Source of the DNA: Nitrobacter sp. NHB1
GTDB lineage: Bacteria > Pseudomonadota > Alphaproteobacteria > Rhizobiales > Xanthobacteraceae
Assembly (NCBI RefSeq): GCF_036964665.1
Contig: NZ_JBAMDA010000001.1
Span: 620,001 to 684,000 of the forward strand
Direction of reading: 5' to 3'
DNA length: 64,000 nucleotides
The notes beneath the pieces were generated by a model. That model was given only the letters and a program-made list of their open reading frames with translations. It searched no databases and had not been told where the DNA came from. Position 1 is the first letter of the stretch. Each line of letters opens with the position of its first letter. Position numbers and translations under genes: made by a program. Of the stretch, positions 36,701-46,649 are shown in pieces.

Positions 36701-38578
36701 CTAGCCGGGTGCTTCTTCGTATGAGGCGCTGGCCTCCAGCCATCTTTCTTCCGCGCGCTGCAGGGCGTTCGCGGCGCTGGCGCGCGCCTTGCTGAGTTGC
36801 GCGGCCTGTTTGGGATCGCGCTTGAACAGATCCGGCAAGGCGAGGGCGACATCGATTTTTGCGATGATACCCGTGATCCGCTCGATCTCCGCCTCGGCGT
36901 TCGCAATCTTCTGCTTCAGCGGCACACGCTTTTCGGTCTTGTTGCGTTGAGGCTTGTCGCGGCCGTTGTCCCGCTCGCTGGATCCGCGATCACGGGCGCT
37001 CGCGCGCAGGCCCCGCGCCGACAGAACCGCACGGCGATAATCGTCGAGGTCGCCATCGTAAGGCGTGACGGTCCGGTCTGCGACCACCCACAATTGATCG
37101 GCGCAGGCTTCGATCAGATAGCGATCGTGCGAGACCATGATGACAGCGCCTGGAAATTCGTTGATGGCTTCGGCAAGCACGGCGCGGCTGTCGATATCGA
37201 GATGGTTGGTAGGCTCGTCGAGAATGATCATGTTCGGCGCGAAGAATGTCGCAAGCCCGAGCAGAAGACGCGCTTTTTCGCCGCCCGACAGGCTTCTCAC
37301 GAGGGTATCGCCTGCTTTGCCGGAAAAGCCGATGGCGCCGACGCGGGCGCGAATTTTCGTTTCCGGTGCACCTAGCATCAGTCGGCGCATATGATCGTAG
37401 GGCGAGCCGTCGAGGTCCAGTTCGTCGGTCTGATGCTGGGCGAAATAGCCGATCGACAATTTGTCGGCGCGCACCACCTTGCCGGCAAACGGTTGCAGCT
37501 TTCCGGCTAGCAGTTTGACGAGAGTGGACTTGCCGTTGCCGTTGGCGCCGAGCAAGGCGATGCGATCGTCTTCGTCGATCCGCAAGGTCACACCTTTGAG
37601 CACCGGCAGTTCGCGGTCGTAACCTACGACGGCCCCGTCGACGGCGATGATCGGCGGCGACAGCAGCTTTTCGGGCACGGGAAAAGAAATCTCACGCACG
37701 TCCTGCGTGACCAGCGCGGTCACGGGCTTCATGCGTTCGAGCATCTTCACGCGTGACTGCGCCTGACGCGCCTTCGAGGCCTTGGCCTTGAAGCGATCGA
37801 CGAAGTCCTGGAGCCGCTTGCGTTCATCGGCCTGTCGCCTGGCGTGCTTGGCGTCGAGCATCTCGCGGGTAGCGCGCTGGTCCTCGAAGGAGGAATAGGT
37901 GCCCTTGTAGAGCGAGAGCTTGCCGCGATCGAGGTGCAGAATCTGATCGACGGATGTGTCGAGCAGGTCGCGGTCATGACTGATGACGATGACCGTGCGC
38001 GGATAGTTCGCGAGGTGATCTTCCAGCCAGAGCGTCCCTTCGAGGTCGAGGTAGTTGGTAGGCTCGTCGAGCAGCAGCAGATCGGGTGCGGCAAAGAGTG
38101 TCGCCGCGAGCGCAACGCGCATGCGCCAGCCGCCTGAGAATTCCGAACAGGGGCGGGCCTGGTCTGTGGCCGAGAATCCGAGGCCGCTCAGGATCGACGC
38201 CGCACGCGCCGGCGCGGAATGGGCATCGATATCGACGAGACGCGTCTGGATTTCCGCGATGCGGTGCGGGTCGTGGGCGGTCTCGGCTTCGCACAGCAGC
38301 GCGTGACGTTCGAGGTCGGCTTTGAGCACCACCTCGACCAGGCTCTCGGGGCCGTCGGGGGCTTCCTGTGCAAGGCTGCCGACGCGCCAGCGCGGCGGAA
38401 TGGCGATGGTGCCGGTTTCCGTCGGCAGTTCGCCGCGTATTGCATGGAACAGCGTCGATTTACCGACGCCGTTGCGGCCGACAAAGCCGACGCGCGCGCC
38501 GGGCACGATCTGTACGGAGCTATGGTCGATCAGCAACCGTCCGGCGATGCGGATCGAAATATCGGTGATGGATAGCAT
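36701..38578 (-). CDS. ABC-F family ATPase
   Basis: A soluble protein with two ABC domains and no membrane part, 625 residues. Walker A motifs are GFVGRNGVGKSTLF and ALLGANGNGKSTLVKLL. Signatures are SEFSGGWRMRVALA and LSGGEKARLLLGL. Walker B motifs are LLLLDEPTNYLDLE and MIILDEPTNHLDID. The inter-domain linker is helical and charged (RRQADERKRLQDFVDRFKA), and a C-terminal coiled coil ends the protein. ABC-F proteins act on ribosomes, for example EttA, Uup and YheS. Length and C-terminal coil place it nearer to Uup/YheS. No resistance role is implied by anything seen. Confidence 0.93.
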   Translation of the reverse strand: MLSITDISIRIAGRLLIDHSSVQIVPGARVGFVGRNGVGKSTLFHAIRGELPTETGTIAIPPRWRVGSLAQEAPDGPESLVEVVLKADLERHALLCEAETAHDPHRIAEIQTRLVDIDAHSAPARAASILSGLGFSATDQARPCSEFSGGWRMRVALAATLFAAPDLLLLDEPTNYLDLEGTLWLEDHLANYPRTVIVISHDRDLLDTSVDQILHLDRGKLSLYKGTYSSFEDQRATREMLDAKHARRQADERKRLQDFVDRFKAKASKARQAQSRVKMLERMKPVTALVTQDVREISFPVPEKLLSPPIIAVDGAVVGYDRELPVLKGVTLRIDEDDRIALLGANGNGKSTLVKLLAGKLQPFAGKVVRADKLSIGYFAQHQTDELDLDGSPYDHMRRLMLGAPETKIRARVGAIGFSGKAGDTLVRSLSGGEKARLLLGLATFFAPNMIILDEPTNHLDIDSRAVLAEAINEFPGAVIMVSHDRYLIEACADQLWVVADRTVTPYDGDLDDYRRAVLSARGLRASARDRGSSERDNGRDKPQRNKTEKRVPLKQKIANAEAEIERITGIIAKIDVALALPDLFKRDPKQAAQLSKARASAANALQRAEERWLEASASYEEAPG

Positions 38579-38715
38579 GCTGGCTTTTCACCGCTGTGCC
38601 AGCGAAACGCAACCTGTTTATGGTTGGATTGGTGGTAGAAACCTCCGACGAGATCGGCGATCGGGCTCACGACCAGTTTGAAATGCCGGAAACGGGAACT
38701 GCGCGTGAAATGTCC

Positions 38716-38901
38716 TCAGGCACCGGCTTCCTGCGCACGCAGTCGATCCAGCAGAAGCTGGAGTTGGGCGGGTAGCTTCGCGTCCTCGGGCCCGACATCG
38801 GTCCGCAGCCGCACGCCGATTGCCGCTGCGATCGCCTTGCTGGTCTTCGCATCGATCCGATCGGTGCCTTCAACGATTCGGTCGAACATACCCGATCCCA
38901 T
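38716..38901 (-). CDS. Small protein, possibly NepR-like
   Basis: About 61 residues from ATG 38901 (a TTG at 38946 and an ATG at 38889 are other possible starts). The C-terminal half reads IGVRLRTDVGPEDAKLPAQL then LLLDRLRAQE. This has the spacing of NepR anti-sigma factors, IGxxLRxxYDDVVxxxVPxRxxxLLxxL. NepR binds the general stress sigma factor EcfG and is released by PhyR. The usual YDD is missing here, and neither phyR nor ecfG lies nearby, so the match is tentative. It might instead be an unrelated small helical protein. It stands alone, between the ABC-F gene and the M23 gene. Confidence 0.5.
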   Translation of the reverse strand: MGSGMFDRIVEGTDRIDAKTSKAIAAAIGVRLRTDVGPEDAKLPAQLQLLLDRLRAQEAGA

Positions 38902-39092
38902 TTTCCGCGACGACAGATCACACGAGATCAAGTCATGATACGGCAAATTGTTTCCGCGATATGCACATTAGGCGTCGGATCTGCAAGCACAAATGGTAGC
39001 GACCCACATGAATCGCTCGCATGATGCACAAAAGCTGAATCGCAAAAGCCGCCCATACAGGCTGTGCGGAAACGATTGAGGTTCCGGAAGGT

Positions 39093-40466
39093 CTAGCCGG
39101 CGTTCAGGCGCATGCCGGCTCGAAGAAATTTCTGGGGATCGACGGCCTCCCCGTCGATCCGTGTTTCATAGTGCAGGTGAGGGCCCGTCGAACGGCCGGT
39201 CGATCCGACTTCGCCGACGACTTGTCCGATCTTGATGGATTGGCCGACCTTCACGTCGATCGCGGAGAGGTGCCCGTAGCGGGTCGACAGGCCGTTACCA
39301 TGATCGATTTCAACCATCCGTCCGTAGCCGCCCGCCCAGCCCGCGGAGACAACCTTTCCGTTCGCCGTCGCGCGCACGGGGTCGCCCATCGCAGCGCGGA
39401 AATCGAGGCCGGTGTGCATCGCCGGCCGTCCGACGAACGGATCGACGCGCACGCCGAAACCGGAAGTGAATTCGACCTTGCCGACCACCGGTTTGCGATA
39501 GGGAACCACGGCGAGCGCGTGATTCAGCCGGTCGATATGCGCCCGGGTCAGATTGACGCGGTAGAGCTGGCGCTCGAACGGGCCGGCATCGGACCGCAAC
39601 TTGACGGGCACATAGGGGCCGCCCGTGCCGGGGGGTGGCGTTCCGGCTTCCATCTTCGTCATCTTGAGTCCGAGATCGGAGAAGACTCCGCGCATCCGGC
39701 GCACGCGGGATTCCATGCGATCCTCGACCGAATTCAGTTCGGCGATCTGGCGGCGCTCGACCCGATTGAGCGACGACTCAAGCTGCGTCAGTTGATTGGC
39801 CGGGCCTGCGGCTTTCGCGAATCGGACCGGCTGTGGATGGGCATTGGCCGGCTTACGGGTGTCAAGGCGAGCCTCGCGATCGGGCGGCGGCGCGAAGACG
39901 GCGGTATCGTTGATCGGGGAGGGTTTTGCAGGCCCCGATGAACTGGCGTCCGCGGTGTTCGTGTTCCCGGTCGTTCTGGCCGACCCGTTGATCGACCCGG
40001 TTACGGTAACGTCAGGCAGGGCCTTCAGGGCGGCTGCGTGGGATTCAAGCACCGTCTGACGGCGCACGATCTCTTCAAGCTTTCTGCCGAACTGCTCCTG
40101 ATCGAGCAACTGTCGGCTAGTGGTGCGATCGACACGCGTGCGCAATTCGGCAATGCGGTCTTCATAGGCGTATTGCATGTCGGCCTGGCGCGAGATGAGC
40201 CGTGTCAGCACATCGTCGCGGAAGGCGAAATAGGTCGCGGTCGCGGCGGACCAGATTCCGAGCAGCGTGACGGTTCCCACTGCGATCCAGAACACCACGG
40301 GTCCGAAACGGACCTGCCTGCCGGCATGGGCAAGCGTGTAGACGCGTTGCGTTTCCTTCTTCCCTGATGACTGGGCGGCCGAACGCGCCTGACGGGAAGG
40401 ATGTCGATCATGATCGTGCGTGCGATGCTGCGGATACTCGGCATACTGACTGGAACGGTACGACAT
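39093..40466 (-). CDS. M23 family peptidoglycan peptidase (LytM domain)
   Basis: About 457 residues. A basic cytoplasmic N-terminus, a membrane helix at about 57-80 (FGPVVFWIAVGTVTLLGIW), then coiled coil (AYEDRIAELRTRVDRTTSRQ region and a second at about 235-275). The C-terminal LytM zinc peptidase has MHTGLDFRAAMGDPV (H and D ligands), GNGLSTRYGHLS and STGPHLHYETR (HxH ligand). The metal ligands are complete, so it may be an active endopeptidase and not only an EnvC-type activator. GGGAG precedes ATG 40466, preferred over GTG 40472. It probably acts in cell-wall growth or separation. Confidence 0.92.
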   Translation of the reverse strand: MSYRSSQYAEYPQHRTHDHDRHPSRQARSAAQSSGKKETQRVYTLAHAGRQVRFGPVVFWIAVGTVTLLGIWSAATATYFAFRDDVLTRLISRQADMQYAYEDRIAELRTRVDRTTSRQLLDQEQFGRKLEEIVRRQTVLESHAAALKALPDVTVTGSINGSARTTGNTNTADASSSGPAKPSPINDTAVFAPPPDREARLDTRKPANAHPQPVRFAKAAGPANQLTQLESSLNRVERRQIAELNSVEDRMESRVRRMRGVFSDLGLKMTKMEAGTPPPGTGGPYVPVKLRSDAGPFERQLYRVNLTRAHIDRLNHALAVVPYRKPVVGKVEFTSGFGVRVDPFVGRPAMHTGLDFRAAMGDPVRATANGKVVSAGWAGGYGRMVEIDHGNGLSTRYGHLSAIDVKVGQSIKIGQVVGEVGSTGRSTGPHLHYETRIDGEAVDPQKFLRAGMRLNAG

Positions 40467-40565
40467 CGGCACTCCCGCGCCGGCCTGAAACGGGTTCCAG
40501 TCGGCTCAACTTCAATGCTGATTTGAACCGTTCATGGTTAATTTTCGGGAAATGGCGGTGCGTCG

Positions 40566-41201
40566 TTACAGATCGCGGGCGGCCGCAAGCACATCTTCGG
40601 CGTGGCCGTCGACCTTGACCCGGCGCCAGATGCGGACGATTCGACCGTCCGCATTCACCAGCATGGTGGTGCGAAGAATGCCGAGGAAGGTTCTGCCGTA
40701 CATGGATTTTTCGCCCCATGCGCCGTAGGCTTCCAGCATTTCGTGCTTCTCATCCGAAATGAGAGGAATGGATAGGTTGTGCTTGGTGCGGAATGAGTCC
40801 TGCGTCTTCACGGAATCGGCCGACACGCCCAGCACCGTCGTTCCGCAGGCAGCGAACTCTTTCGCCAGCCGGGTGAAATCCATCGCCTCCCTGGTGCAGC
40901 CCGGCGTACCGGCGCGCGGATAGAAAAAGAACACAAGTTTCCTTCCGGCGAAATCGGCGAGCGAAACACGGGTGCCGTCATCCCGGGAAAGGTTGAATGA
41001 CGGTGCCCGGGAGCCCTCTGCAAGATCGGCCCCTTGAGACTCAGGCAGTGATTTCGTCGAACGCGATTTGGACTTTTCGGTCGCTGCCAACGAGGGTGAA
41101 CGGTCGGCGTTGCAGACCGGTTTCGCACCGCCGAGCGCATCTGCTCGGGCGGTTTCGGGAACGACCGGTTTGGAAGAATTCTTGCGTATCTTCTTGGACA
41201 T
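40566..41201 (-). CDS. Bcp-type peroxiredoxin with basic N-terminal extension
   Basis: Thiol peroxidase of the PrxQ/Bcp group. From ATG 41201 (AAGGAAGG upstream) it has about 60 Lys/Ser-rich residues (SKKIRKNSSKPV, SKSRSTKSLPES). The thioredoxin-like fold follows: APSFNLSRDDGTRVSLADF, FFYPRAGTPGCTREAMDF with the peroxidatic Cys, and GVSADSVKTQDSF. The E. coli Bcp resolving Cys five residues after the peroxidatic one is Met here, so it is either a 1-Cys enzyme or resolves through the Cys in FAACGTT. 211 residues. Lies between the M23 gene and, divergently, the AsmA-like gene. Confidence 0.92.
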   Translation of the reverse strand: MSKKIRKNSSKPVVPETARADALGGAKPVCNADRSPSLAATEKSKSRSTKSLPESQGADLAEGSRAPSFNLSRDDGTRVSLADFAGRKLVFFFYPRAGTPGCTREAMDFTRLAKEFAACGTTVLGVSADSVKTQDSFRTKHNLSIPLISDEKHEMLEAYGAWGEKSMYGRTFLGILRTTMLVNADGRIVRIWRRVKVDGHAEDVLAAARDL

Positions 41202-41492
41202 GCGCCTTCCTTTCGTCGTTTTCGACCGCTCAATATCGCATCGGACTGCCGGGAATGCCGGGGCAATCGGCCACGCTCGCCCGCTGTGCATGACTGCCGA
41301 CCGCGGGTATCGTTACAAGGGATTCGACGAATTATCCGTCCCGTTTTCTGCTCGGTGTGCACCGGGGGCCGGATGACGCGTAACATGTTACATCGGGGAT
41401 TGGCGGAAGTGCCGTCACAGGAGCGTTCGTCCAGGACCGGCGTCCGGACCAATGACGGCAACTGCTCCGGTCCAGGCCGGCACCGGGAAGCA

Positions 41493-44400
41493 ATGACGAG
41501 GAAGACGCCGATCCCAGCTCCGAATTCGCGCGGCGGCGACCCGGTCTCGCAAGGGGAAGATGCCGACTGGAATCAAGATCACGACGAGGTCCGAAGCCGT
41601 CGCATACGTCGGCTGCTGTCGCGGTCGGATTCCGGATTTCACAGATTAGGCGATCGGCTCCGGAGGTTCAAAAACTGGCTGGCGAGCGAACGCTGGGTCA
41701 GGCGGCTCGCGATCACCGTTGCCGTCCTGATGGTCATATTCGCCGGGGGCTTTGGTGCGCTGTGGTGGCGCCTCGGCGCCGGTCCCGTCAATCTCGATAT
41801 GATGACGCCCTGGCTGGTCGCTGCGATCGAGGAAAACATCGGTCACGGCAACACCGTGGAAATCGGCGGCACGCAGATCGAGCGCGCCGGCAGAATTCGT
41901 ATCGCGGTTCGTATCCGTGATATCGTCGTCCGTGACCGCGATCATGCGATCGTCGCGAGCGCGCCGAAAGCCGAGGTGAAACTGTCCGGCATGGCGCTGT
42001 TGACCGGGCGGCTGCGCGCCGAAAGCCTCAATCTGGTCGATGCAGAACTCGCGGTTCGGATTACGCCGGACGGCCAGGTTATCGTTTCGGCAGGCGATAA
42101 CGCCAAACCGCTTGCCACCGGTGTCGCATCGGCGCGGCCATTAAACCTGCCGTCCCCCTCCGACACCGCCCCCTCCAGCATCGCGCCATCAATTCAATCG
42201 ACGCCGCAGTTGCGTGAAGCTGCGACTGGCGTCGCGTCTGCAATCTCCCATGATCGTAACAACGCCAGCGCGCTGTTGGCGGGACTGGATTGGCTCGACA
42301 GTCTCAGCCTGACAGGGCTCGACGGGCAGAATCTCAATGAGATCGGCCTGAAAAACGGGAAACTGGTGGTCGATGACCAGCAACGCGGCAACCGGTGGAG
42401 TTTCGGCAATATCAGCCTGAGTCTTCGACGGCCGAGCGGAGGCGGGGTCGCATTCAGTGTCAGCGAAGGCGGCAGCAAGGCGTGGTCGCTTCACGCCACG
42501 ATCGGACCATCCGCCGACGGTGTGCGCCCCTTTGATCTCCGCGCCGCCGGGATACCGGCGAAGAACATTCTGCTGGCTCTCCGCATCAAGGATCTCACCT
42601 ATAGTGCCGACATGGCGCTCAGTGGCGAACTGAAGGGCGAGATTGGCCGCGACGGCCTGCCGACCTATCTTCGCGGCAGTCTCTTCACGGGCAAGGGCAC
42701 GATCATCGACGCTGATACGCCGGACTATCCCATGGCGATCGATCAGATCGAGATGAACCTTGAGTGGGATGCGGCGCGCCGCGTTCTCGTCGCGCCGTTC
42801 AAGATCATCTCCGGCCAGAACCGCATCACGCTTCTCGCTCATCTCGAGCCGCCGAACGGTAGCATTCCGGACTGGCAGATGGGTTTGAGCGGCGGCACCA
42901 TTGTCCTCGCCGGCTCCGATGGCGAGAAGCCCCTGATCTTCAATCGCATCGCGATCGGAGTGCGCTTCGACACCGAGCACAAGCAGGTGGTGCTGACCCA
43001 GGCCGACATCAGCAACGGTGAGATCGGCGTGGCCGGAACCGGCAGCATAGACTATTCCGGCGAACCGCGCCTGAAACTGGGCTTTGCGGGAACGCCTATG
43101 TCCGCGGCATCGCTGAAAAGCATGTGGCCGACCCTGATCGTGCCGGAGTTGCGCGAATGGGTCATCGACCGGATTGAAAAGGGTTCCCTCCAGCGCATCG
43201 AGATCGGCGTCAATTCGCCGATCCACAACCTGTCGCGGCGTGGCCCGCCGATCCCGGATGATGGCCTCTCGGTCGATATCGTTGCCAACAATGTGACGCT
43301 GCATCCCGTCGACGAAATGCCCTCGGTTCGCGACGCAGATCTGAAGGCGCACGTGACCGGCAGAACGGCGACGGTGACGATTGGGCAGGCCGCTGCCGAT
43401 ACCCCGGCCGGCCGCAAACTCAACATTTCCGACGTCGTATTCGAGGTGCCGGATTTGGCGCCCAAACCCGCACCGGCCAGGGTGAAGTTCAGGATCGACG
43501 GTCCGGTGTCCGCAGCCGCCGAAATTCTCGCCTCGGACCGCCTCCGCGAATTCACGGGTAACCTGATCGATCCCAATTCCAGCAAGGGAACGGTCACGGC
43601 CCAGGTCGCGCTGGGCTTGCCGATCAAGCGTAAAATCACGCAGGAAGATACGACCTATTCCATCACCGCCGACCTCGCGGGTTTTGCCGCCGACCACCTG
43701 GTCATGAATCAGAAGCTGGAAGCGAACGCGCTGAAGGTGGTCGCCAACAACCAGGGGTATCAGGTCAAGGGCGACGTCAAGATCAACGGGCAGCCGGCTT
43801 CGCTGGATTACCGTAAGCCGACGGTCGGCGACGCCGATATCAAATTGCAGGCCACGCTGGATGACGCGAGCCGCGCAAAGCTCGGCATTGATCTCGGTGC
43901 CGGGGCAACCGGTGCGATTCCCGTCAAGGTGGTCGGGAAGATCGGCACTGACAAGGACAGCAAAATCGGTGTCGATGCCGATCTCACATCCTTGAAACTC
44001 GACAACGTTCTGCCCGGCTGGGTCAAGCTGCCTGGAAAGTCAGGTCACGCGACGTTCAATGTGGTGCAGAAGGCGCAGTCGACGCGCCTGGAGGATATCG
44101 TCATCGACGGCGGCGGCGTCATGATAAAGGGATCGCTGGAGATCGATCAGAACGGCGATCTGTTGAATGCGAATTTTCCGGTTTACGCGCCGTCGGAGGG
44201 TGACAAGGCTTCTCTGAAAGCGGAGCGCAACGCGGACGGCGTGTTGAAGGTCGTCATGCGCGGCGACGTGTTCGATGGTCGCGGCTTTATCAAATCGGCG
44301 ATCTCGGGCAAGCAGGCCGACGCCAAAAGCAAGGCCAAGAGCATCGATTTCGACATCGACCTGAAGATTGGAGCCGTGGCCGGATTTTACGGCGAAGCCG

Positions 44401-45134
44401 TGCGCAGCGCGGATGTGAAGATGGCCCGGCGCAACGGGTCGATCCGCAGCTTAAGCATCAGTGGAAAGATCGGGCGCGACACCTCGCTGACCGGCGGTCT
44501 GCGCGGGCGCCCGCAGGGTCGGGACATCATTCTGATCGAGACCGACGACGCGGGCGCGTTCTTCCGCTTTACCGATACATACGGAAAGATGTTTGGCGGT
44601 CAGCTCGCACTGGCCATGGATCCGCCGACCGCTGAACCCCGTGCCAAGCAGGGGCTGATCAACGTTCGCGATTTCACGATCAAGGGTGAGACGGCTCTGG
44701 ATCGCGCCGCGGCGGGTGGTCCGCAGAGCGCGCAGAACGGCATTGCATTTTCGCGCTTGCGCGCGGAATTCACCCGGCAGAACGGACAACTCACGGTGCG
44801 CGAGGGCGTCGTCAAGGGACCGACGATCGGCGCGACCATCGAAGGCCATATCGACTATCCCGGCAATCAGGTTCGTATGAGCGGCACGTTCGTGCCGATG
44901 TACGGCCTCAACAACATCTTTGGACAGCTTCCGATCGTCGGGCTGTTTCTGGGCGGCGGCAGCAATGAGGGGCTGATCGGCGTGACCTACGAGGTGGTGG
45001 GAACACCGGGGCAACCGCAATTGCGAGTCAACCCGATTTCGGCCATGGCGCCCGGCGTGCTGCGCAAGATCTTCGAATTCCAGACCGGCAAACCGACCAA
45101 CCAGATCGAATATCCGTCACAGAGCGGCAATTGA
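41493..45134 (+). CDS. AsmA/DUF3971-like (YhdP/TamB-type) large envelope protein
   Basis: About 1214 residues. A charged N-terminus, one membrane helix (LAITVAVLMVIFAGGFGALWW), then a very long periplasmic region of repeated beta segments. The DUF3971 part is seen at about residues 400-750 (GTIIDADTPDYPMAIDQIEM, AHLEPPNGSIPDWQMGLSGG, shown in part). The C-terminal AsmA-like part has SGTFVPMYGLNNIFGQLPIVG and ends YEVVGTPGQPQLRVNPISA. Such proteins form hydrophobic grooves that carry phospholipid between the membranes. ATG 41493 has GGGAAG six bases upstream; 41373 is another possible start. It is single-gene, divergent from the peroxiredoxin. Confidence 0.9.
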   Translation: MTRKTPIPAPNSRGGDPVSQGEDADWNQDHDEVRSRRIRRLLSRSDSGFHRLGDRLRRFKNWLASERWVRRLAITVAVLMVIFAGGFGALWWRLGAGPVNLDMMTPWLVAAIEENIGHGNTVEIGGTQIERAGRIRIAVRIRDIVVRDRDHAIVASAPKAEVKLSGMALLTGRLRAESLNLVDAELAVRITPDGQVIVSAGDNAKPLATGVASARPLNLPSPSDTAPSSIAPSIQSTPQLREAATGVASAISHDRNNASALLAGLDWLDSLSLTGLDGQNLNEIGLKNGKLVVDDQQRGNRWSFGNISLSLRRPSGGGVAFSVSEGGSKAWSLHATIGPSADGVRPFDLRAAGIPAKNILLALRIKDLTYSADMALSGELKGEIGRDGLPTYLRGSLFTGKGTIIDADTPDYPMAIDQIEMNLEWDAARRVLVAPFKIISGQNRITLLAHLEPPNGSIPDWQMGLSGGTIVLAGSDGEKPLIFNRIAIGVRFDTEHKQVVLTQADISNGEIGVAGTGSIDYSGEPRLKLGFAGTPMSAASLKSMWPTLIVPELREWVIDRIEKGSLQRIEIGVNSPIHNLSRRGPPIPDDGLSVDIVANNVTLHPVDEMPSVRDADLKAHVTGRTATVTIGQAAADTPAGRKLNISDVVFEVPDLAPKPAPARVKFRIDGPVSAAAEILASDRLREFTGNLIDPNSSKGTVTAQVALGLPIKRKITQEDTTYSITADLAGFAADHLVMNQKLEANALKVVANNQGYQVKGDVKINGQPASLDYRKPTVGDADIKLQATLDDASRAKLGIDLGAGATGAIPVKVVGKIGTDKDSKIGVDADLTSLKLDNVLPGWVKLPGKSGHATFNVVQKAQSTRLEDIVIDGGGVMIKGSLEIDQNGDLLNANFPVYAPSEGDKASLKAERNADGVLKVVMRGDVFDGRGFIKSAISGKQADAKSKAKSIDFDIDLKIGAVAGFYGEAVRSADVKMARRNGSIRSLSISGKIGRDTSLTGGLRGRPQGRDIILIETDDAGAFFRFTDTYGKMFGGQLALAMDPPTAEPRAKQGLINVRDFTIKGETALDRAAAGGPQSAQNGIAFSRLRAEFTRQNGQLTVREGVVKGPTIGATIEGHIDYPGNQVRMSGTFVPMYGLNNIFGQLPIVGLFLGGGSNEGLIGVTYEVVGTPGQPQLRVNPISAMAPGVLRKIFEFQTGKPTNQIEYPSQSGN

Positions 45135-45233
45135 TCGCTTGCCGGATGATTGCGCGAGCGCAGGCGCGTCGAAGACGGCGGTGACGAAGACGCCGGCCAT
45201 CGATCCGCACTGCCACGGATGGTGGGCGCACCG

Positions 45234-46490
45234 CTATGCAGGCCGCACCAGCACGTGACGCTTCTTGCCCATCGAGAGCTTGATCACGCCTTCGGGCGTG
45301 AGGTTGGCAAGTGTCAGTGTCATCTTCTCGTCGGTGACGGCGACATCGTTGACACGAAGGCCGCCGCCCTTGATCTGGCGGCGCGCTTCGCCGTTCGAGG
45401 CGACGAGGCGTGCTCTCTCGGAAAAGGCGACAAGCACGCCGATGCCTTTTTCGAGTTCGCTGTGCGGAATGTCCACTGTCGGAAGGCTCTCCGCGATCGC
45501 GCCTTGCTCGAAAGTGGTGCGCGCGGTGTCGGCGGCTTTCTCGGCCTCGTCGCGGCCATGCAAAAGCGCGGTCGCCTCGGTCGCCAGCACCTTCTTGGCC
45601 TCGTTGATTTCGGCGTCCCGCAACGCTGCAAGCCTCGCGATCTCGCTCATGGGCAGGATCGTGAACAGCTTGAGGAACTTCACGACGTCGGCGTCCTCGA
45701 CGTTGCGCCAGTACTGCCAGAAATCGTAGGGGCTGAAGGCATCCGCGTTGAGCCAGACCGCGCCTTGCGCGGTCTTGCCCATCTTCGCGCCCGACGCCGT
45801 CGTCAGCAACGGCGTGGTCAGGGCGAACAACTGAGGCGTTCCCATGCGGCGGCCGAGATCGACGCCGTTGACGATATTGCCCCATTGATCCGAGCCGCCC
45901 ATCTGCAACCGGCAGCCGACCCGCCGCGACAGTTCGACGAAATCATAGGCCTGGCAGACCATGTAGTTGAATTCGATGAAGCTCATTTCCTGTTCGCGAT
46001 CGAGGCGGAGACGAACGGAATCCATCGTCAGCATCCGGTTGACCGAGAAGTGCCGGCCGACGTCGCGCAGCATCTCGATCCAGTTGAGCTTGGTCAGCCA
46101 TTCGGCGTTGTCCAGCATCACCGCATCGCTGGTGCCGGAACCGTAACGCAGCACCTTGGCGAACACGCCGCGAATGCTGGCCTTGTTGGCCTCGATTTCC
46201 GCGACGCTGCGGATCGCGCGCGATTCATCCTTGCCGGACGGATCGCCGACCATGGTGGTGCCGCCGCCCATCAGCGTGACCGGCTTGTTGCCGCTCTGCT
46301 GGAGCCAGTAAAGCATCATCATGGTCAGGTAGTTGCCGATGTGCAGCGACGGCGCGGTGCAGTCGTAGCCGACGTAGGCCGTGGCCTGGCCTTTCGCGGC
46401 CAACGCATCGAGACCCTCGATATCGGAGCACTGATGGATGAAGCCCCGTTCCTGAAGAATATTGAGGAAGTCGGACTTGAAGGCGGCCAT
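45234..46490 (-). CDS. tyrS: Tyrosyl-tRNA synthetase
   Basis: Class I synthetase of 418 residues. The HIGH motif appears as LHIGNY and the KMSKS motif as KMGKT in [14 protein letters not shown]. Tyrosine binding is seen in [15 protein letters not shown] and in [11 protein letters not shown]. The C-terminal S4 domain, which holds tRNA-Tyr, has [16 protein letters not shown]. It is read away from anmK across a 159-bp gap, the tyrS/anmK neighbourhood found in other proteobacteria. Confidence 0.98.
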   Translation of the reverse strand: MAAFKSDFLNILQERGFIHQCSDIEGLDALAAKGQATAYVGYDCTAPSLHIGNYLTMMMLYWLQQSGNKPVTLMGGGTTMVGDPSGKDESRAIRSVAEIEANKASIRGVFAKVLRYGSGTSDAVMLDNAEWLTKLNWIEMLRDVGRHFSVNRMLTMDSVRLRLDREQEMSFIEFNYMVCQAYDFVELSRRVGCRLQMGGSDQWGNIVNGVDLGRRMGTPQLFALTTPLLTTASGAKMGKTAQGAVWLNADAFSPYDFWQYWRNVEDADVVKFLKLFTILPMSEIARLAALRDAEINEAKKVLATEATALLHGRDEAEKAADTARTTFEQGAIAESLPTVDIPHSELEKGIGVLVAFSERARLVASNGEARRQIKGGGLRVNDVAVTDEKMTLTLANLTPEGVIKLSMGKKRHVLVRPA

Positions 46491-46649
46491 GCTATACGAC
46501 TCTGATCATTCTGGTTCGGCTCTATCGCAAACTCGATTCCGGTGCATGATAGCCGGATACTGCCGCCGGTTCCGCTGTATGTGCCATTATAAGATGCGCG
46601 CATTTGGCACAAGCTGGACGTCGGATGAAAGGCTCCGGGGAACCGCGAG

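Noticed and set aside
42189-43697. 502-residue open frame antisense to the AsmA-like gene
   Set aside because: Shadow frame; the plus-strand protein has a signal anchor and domain structure.
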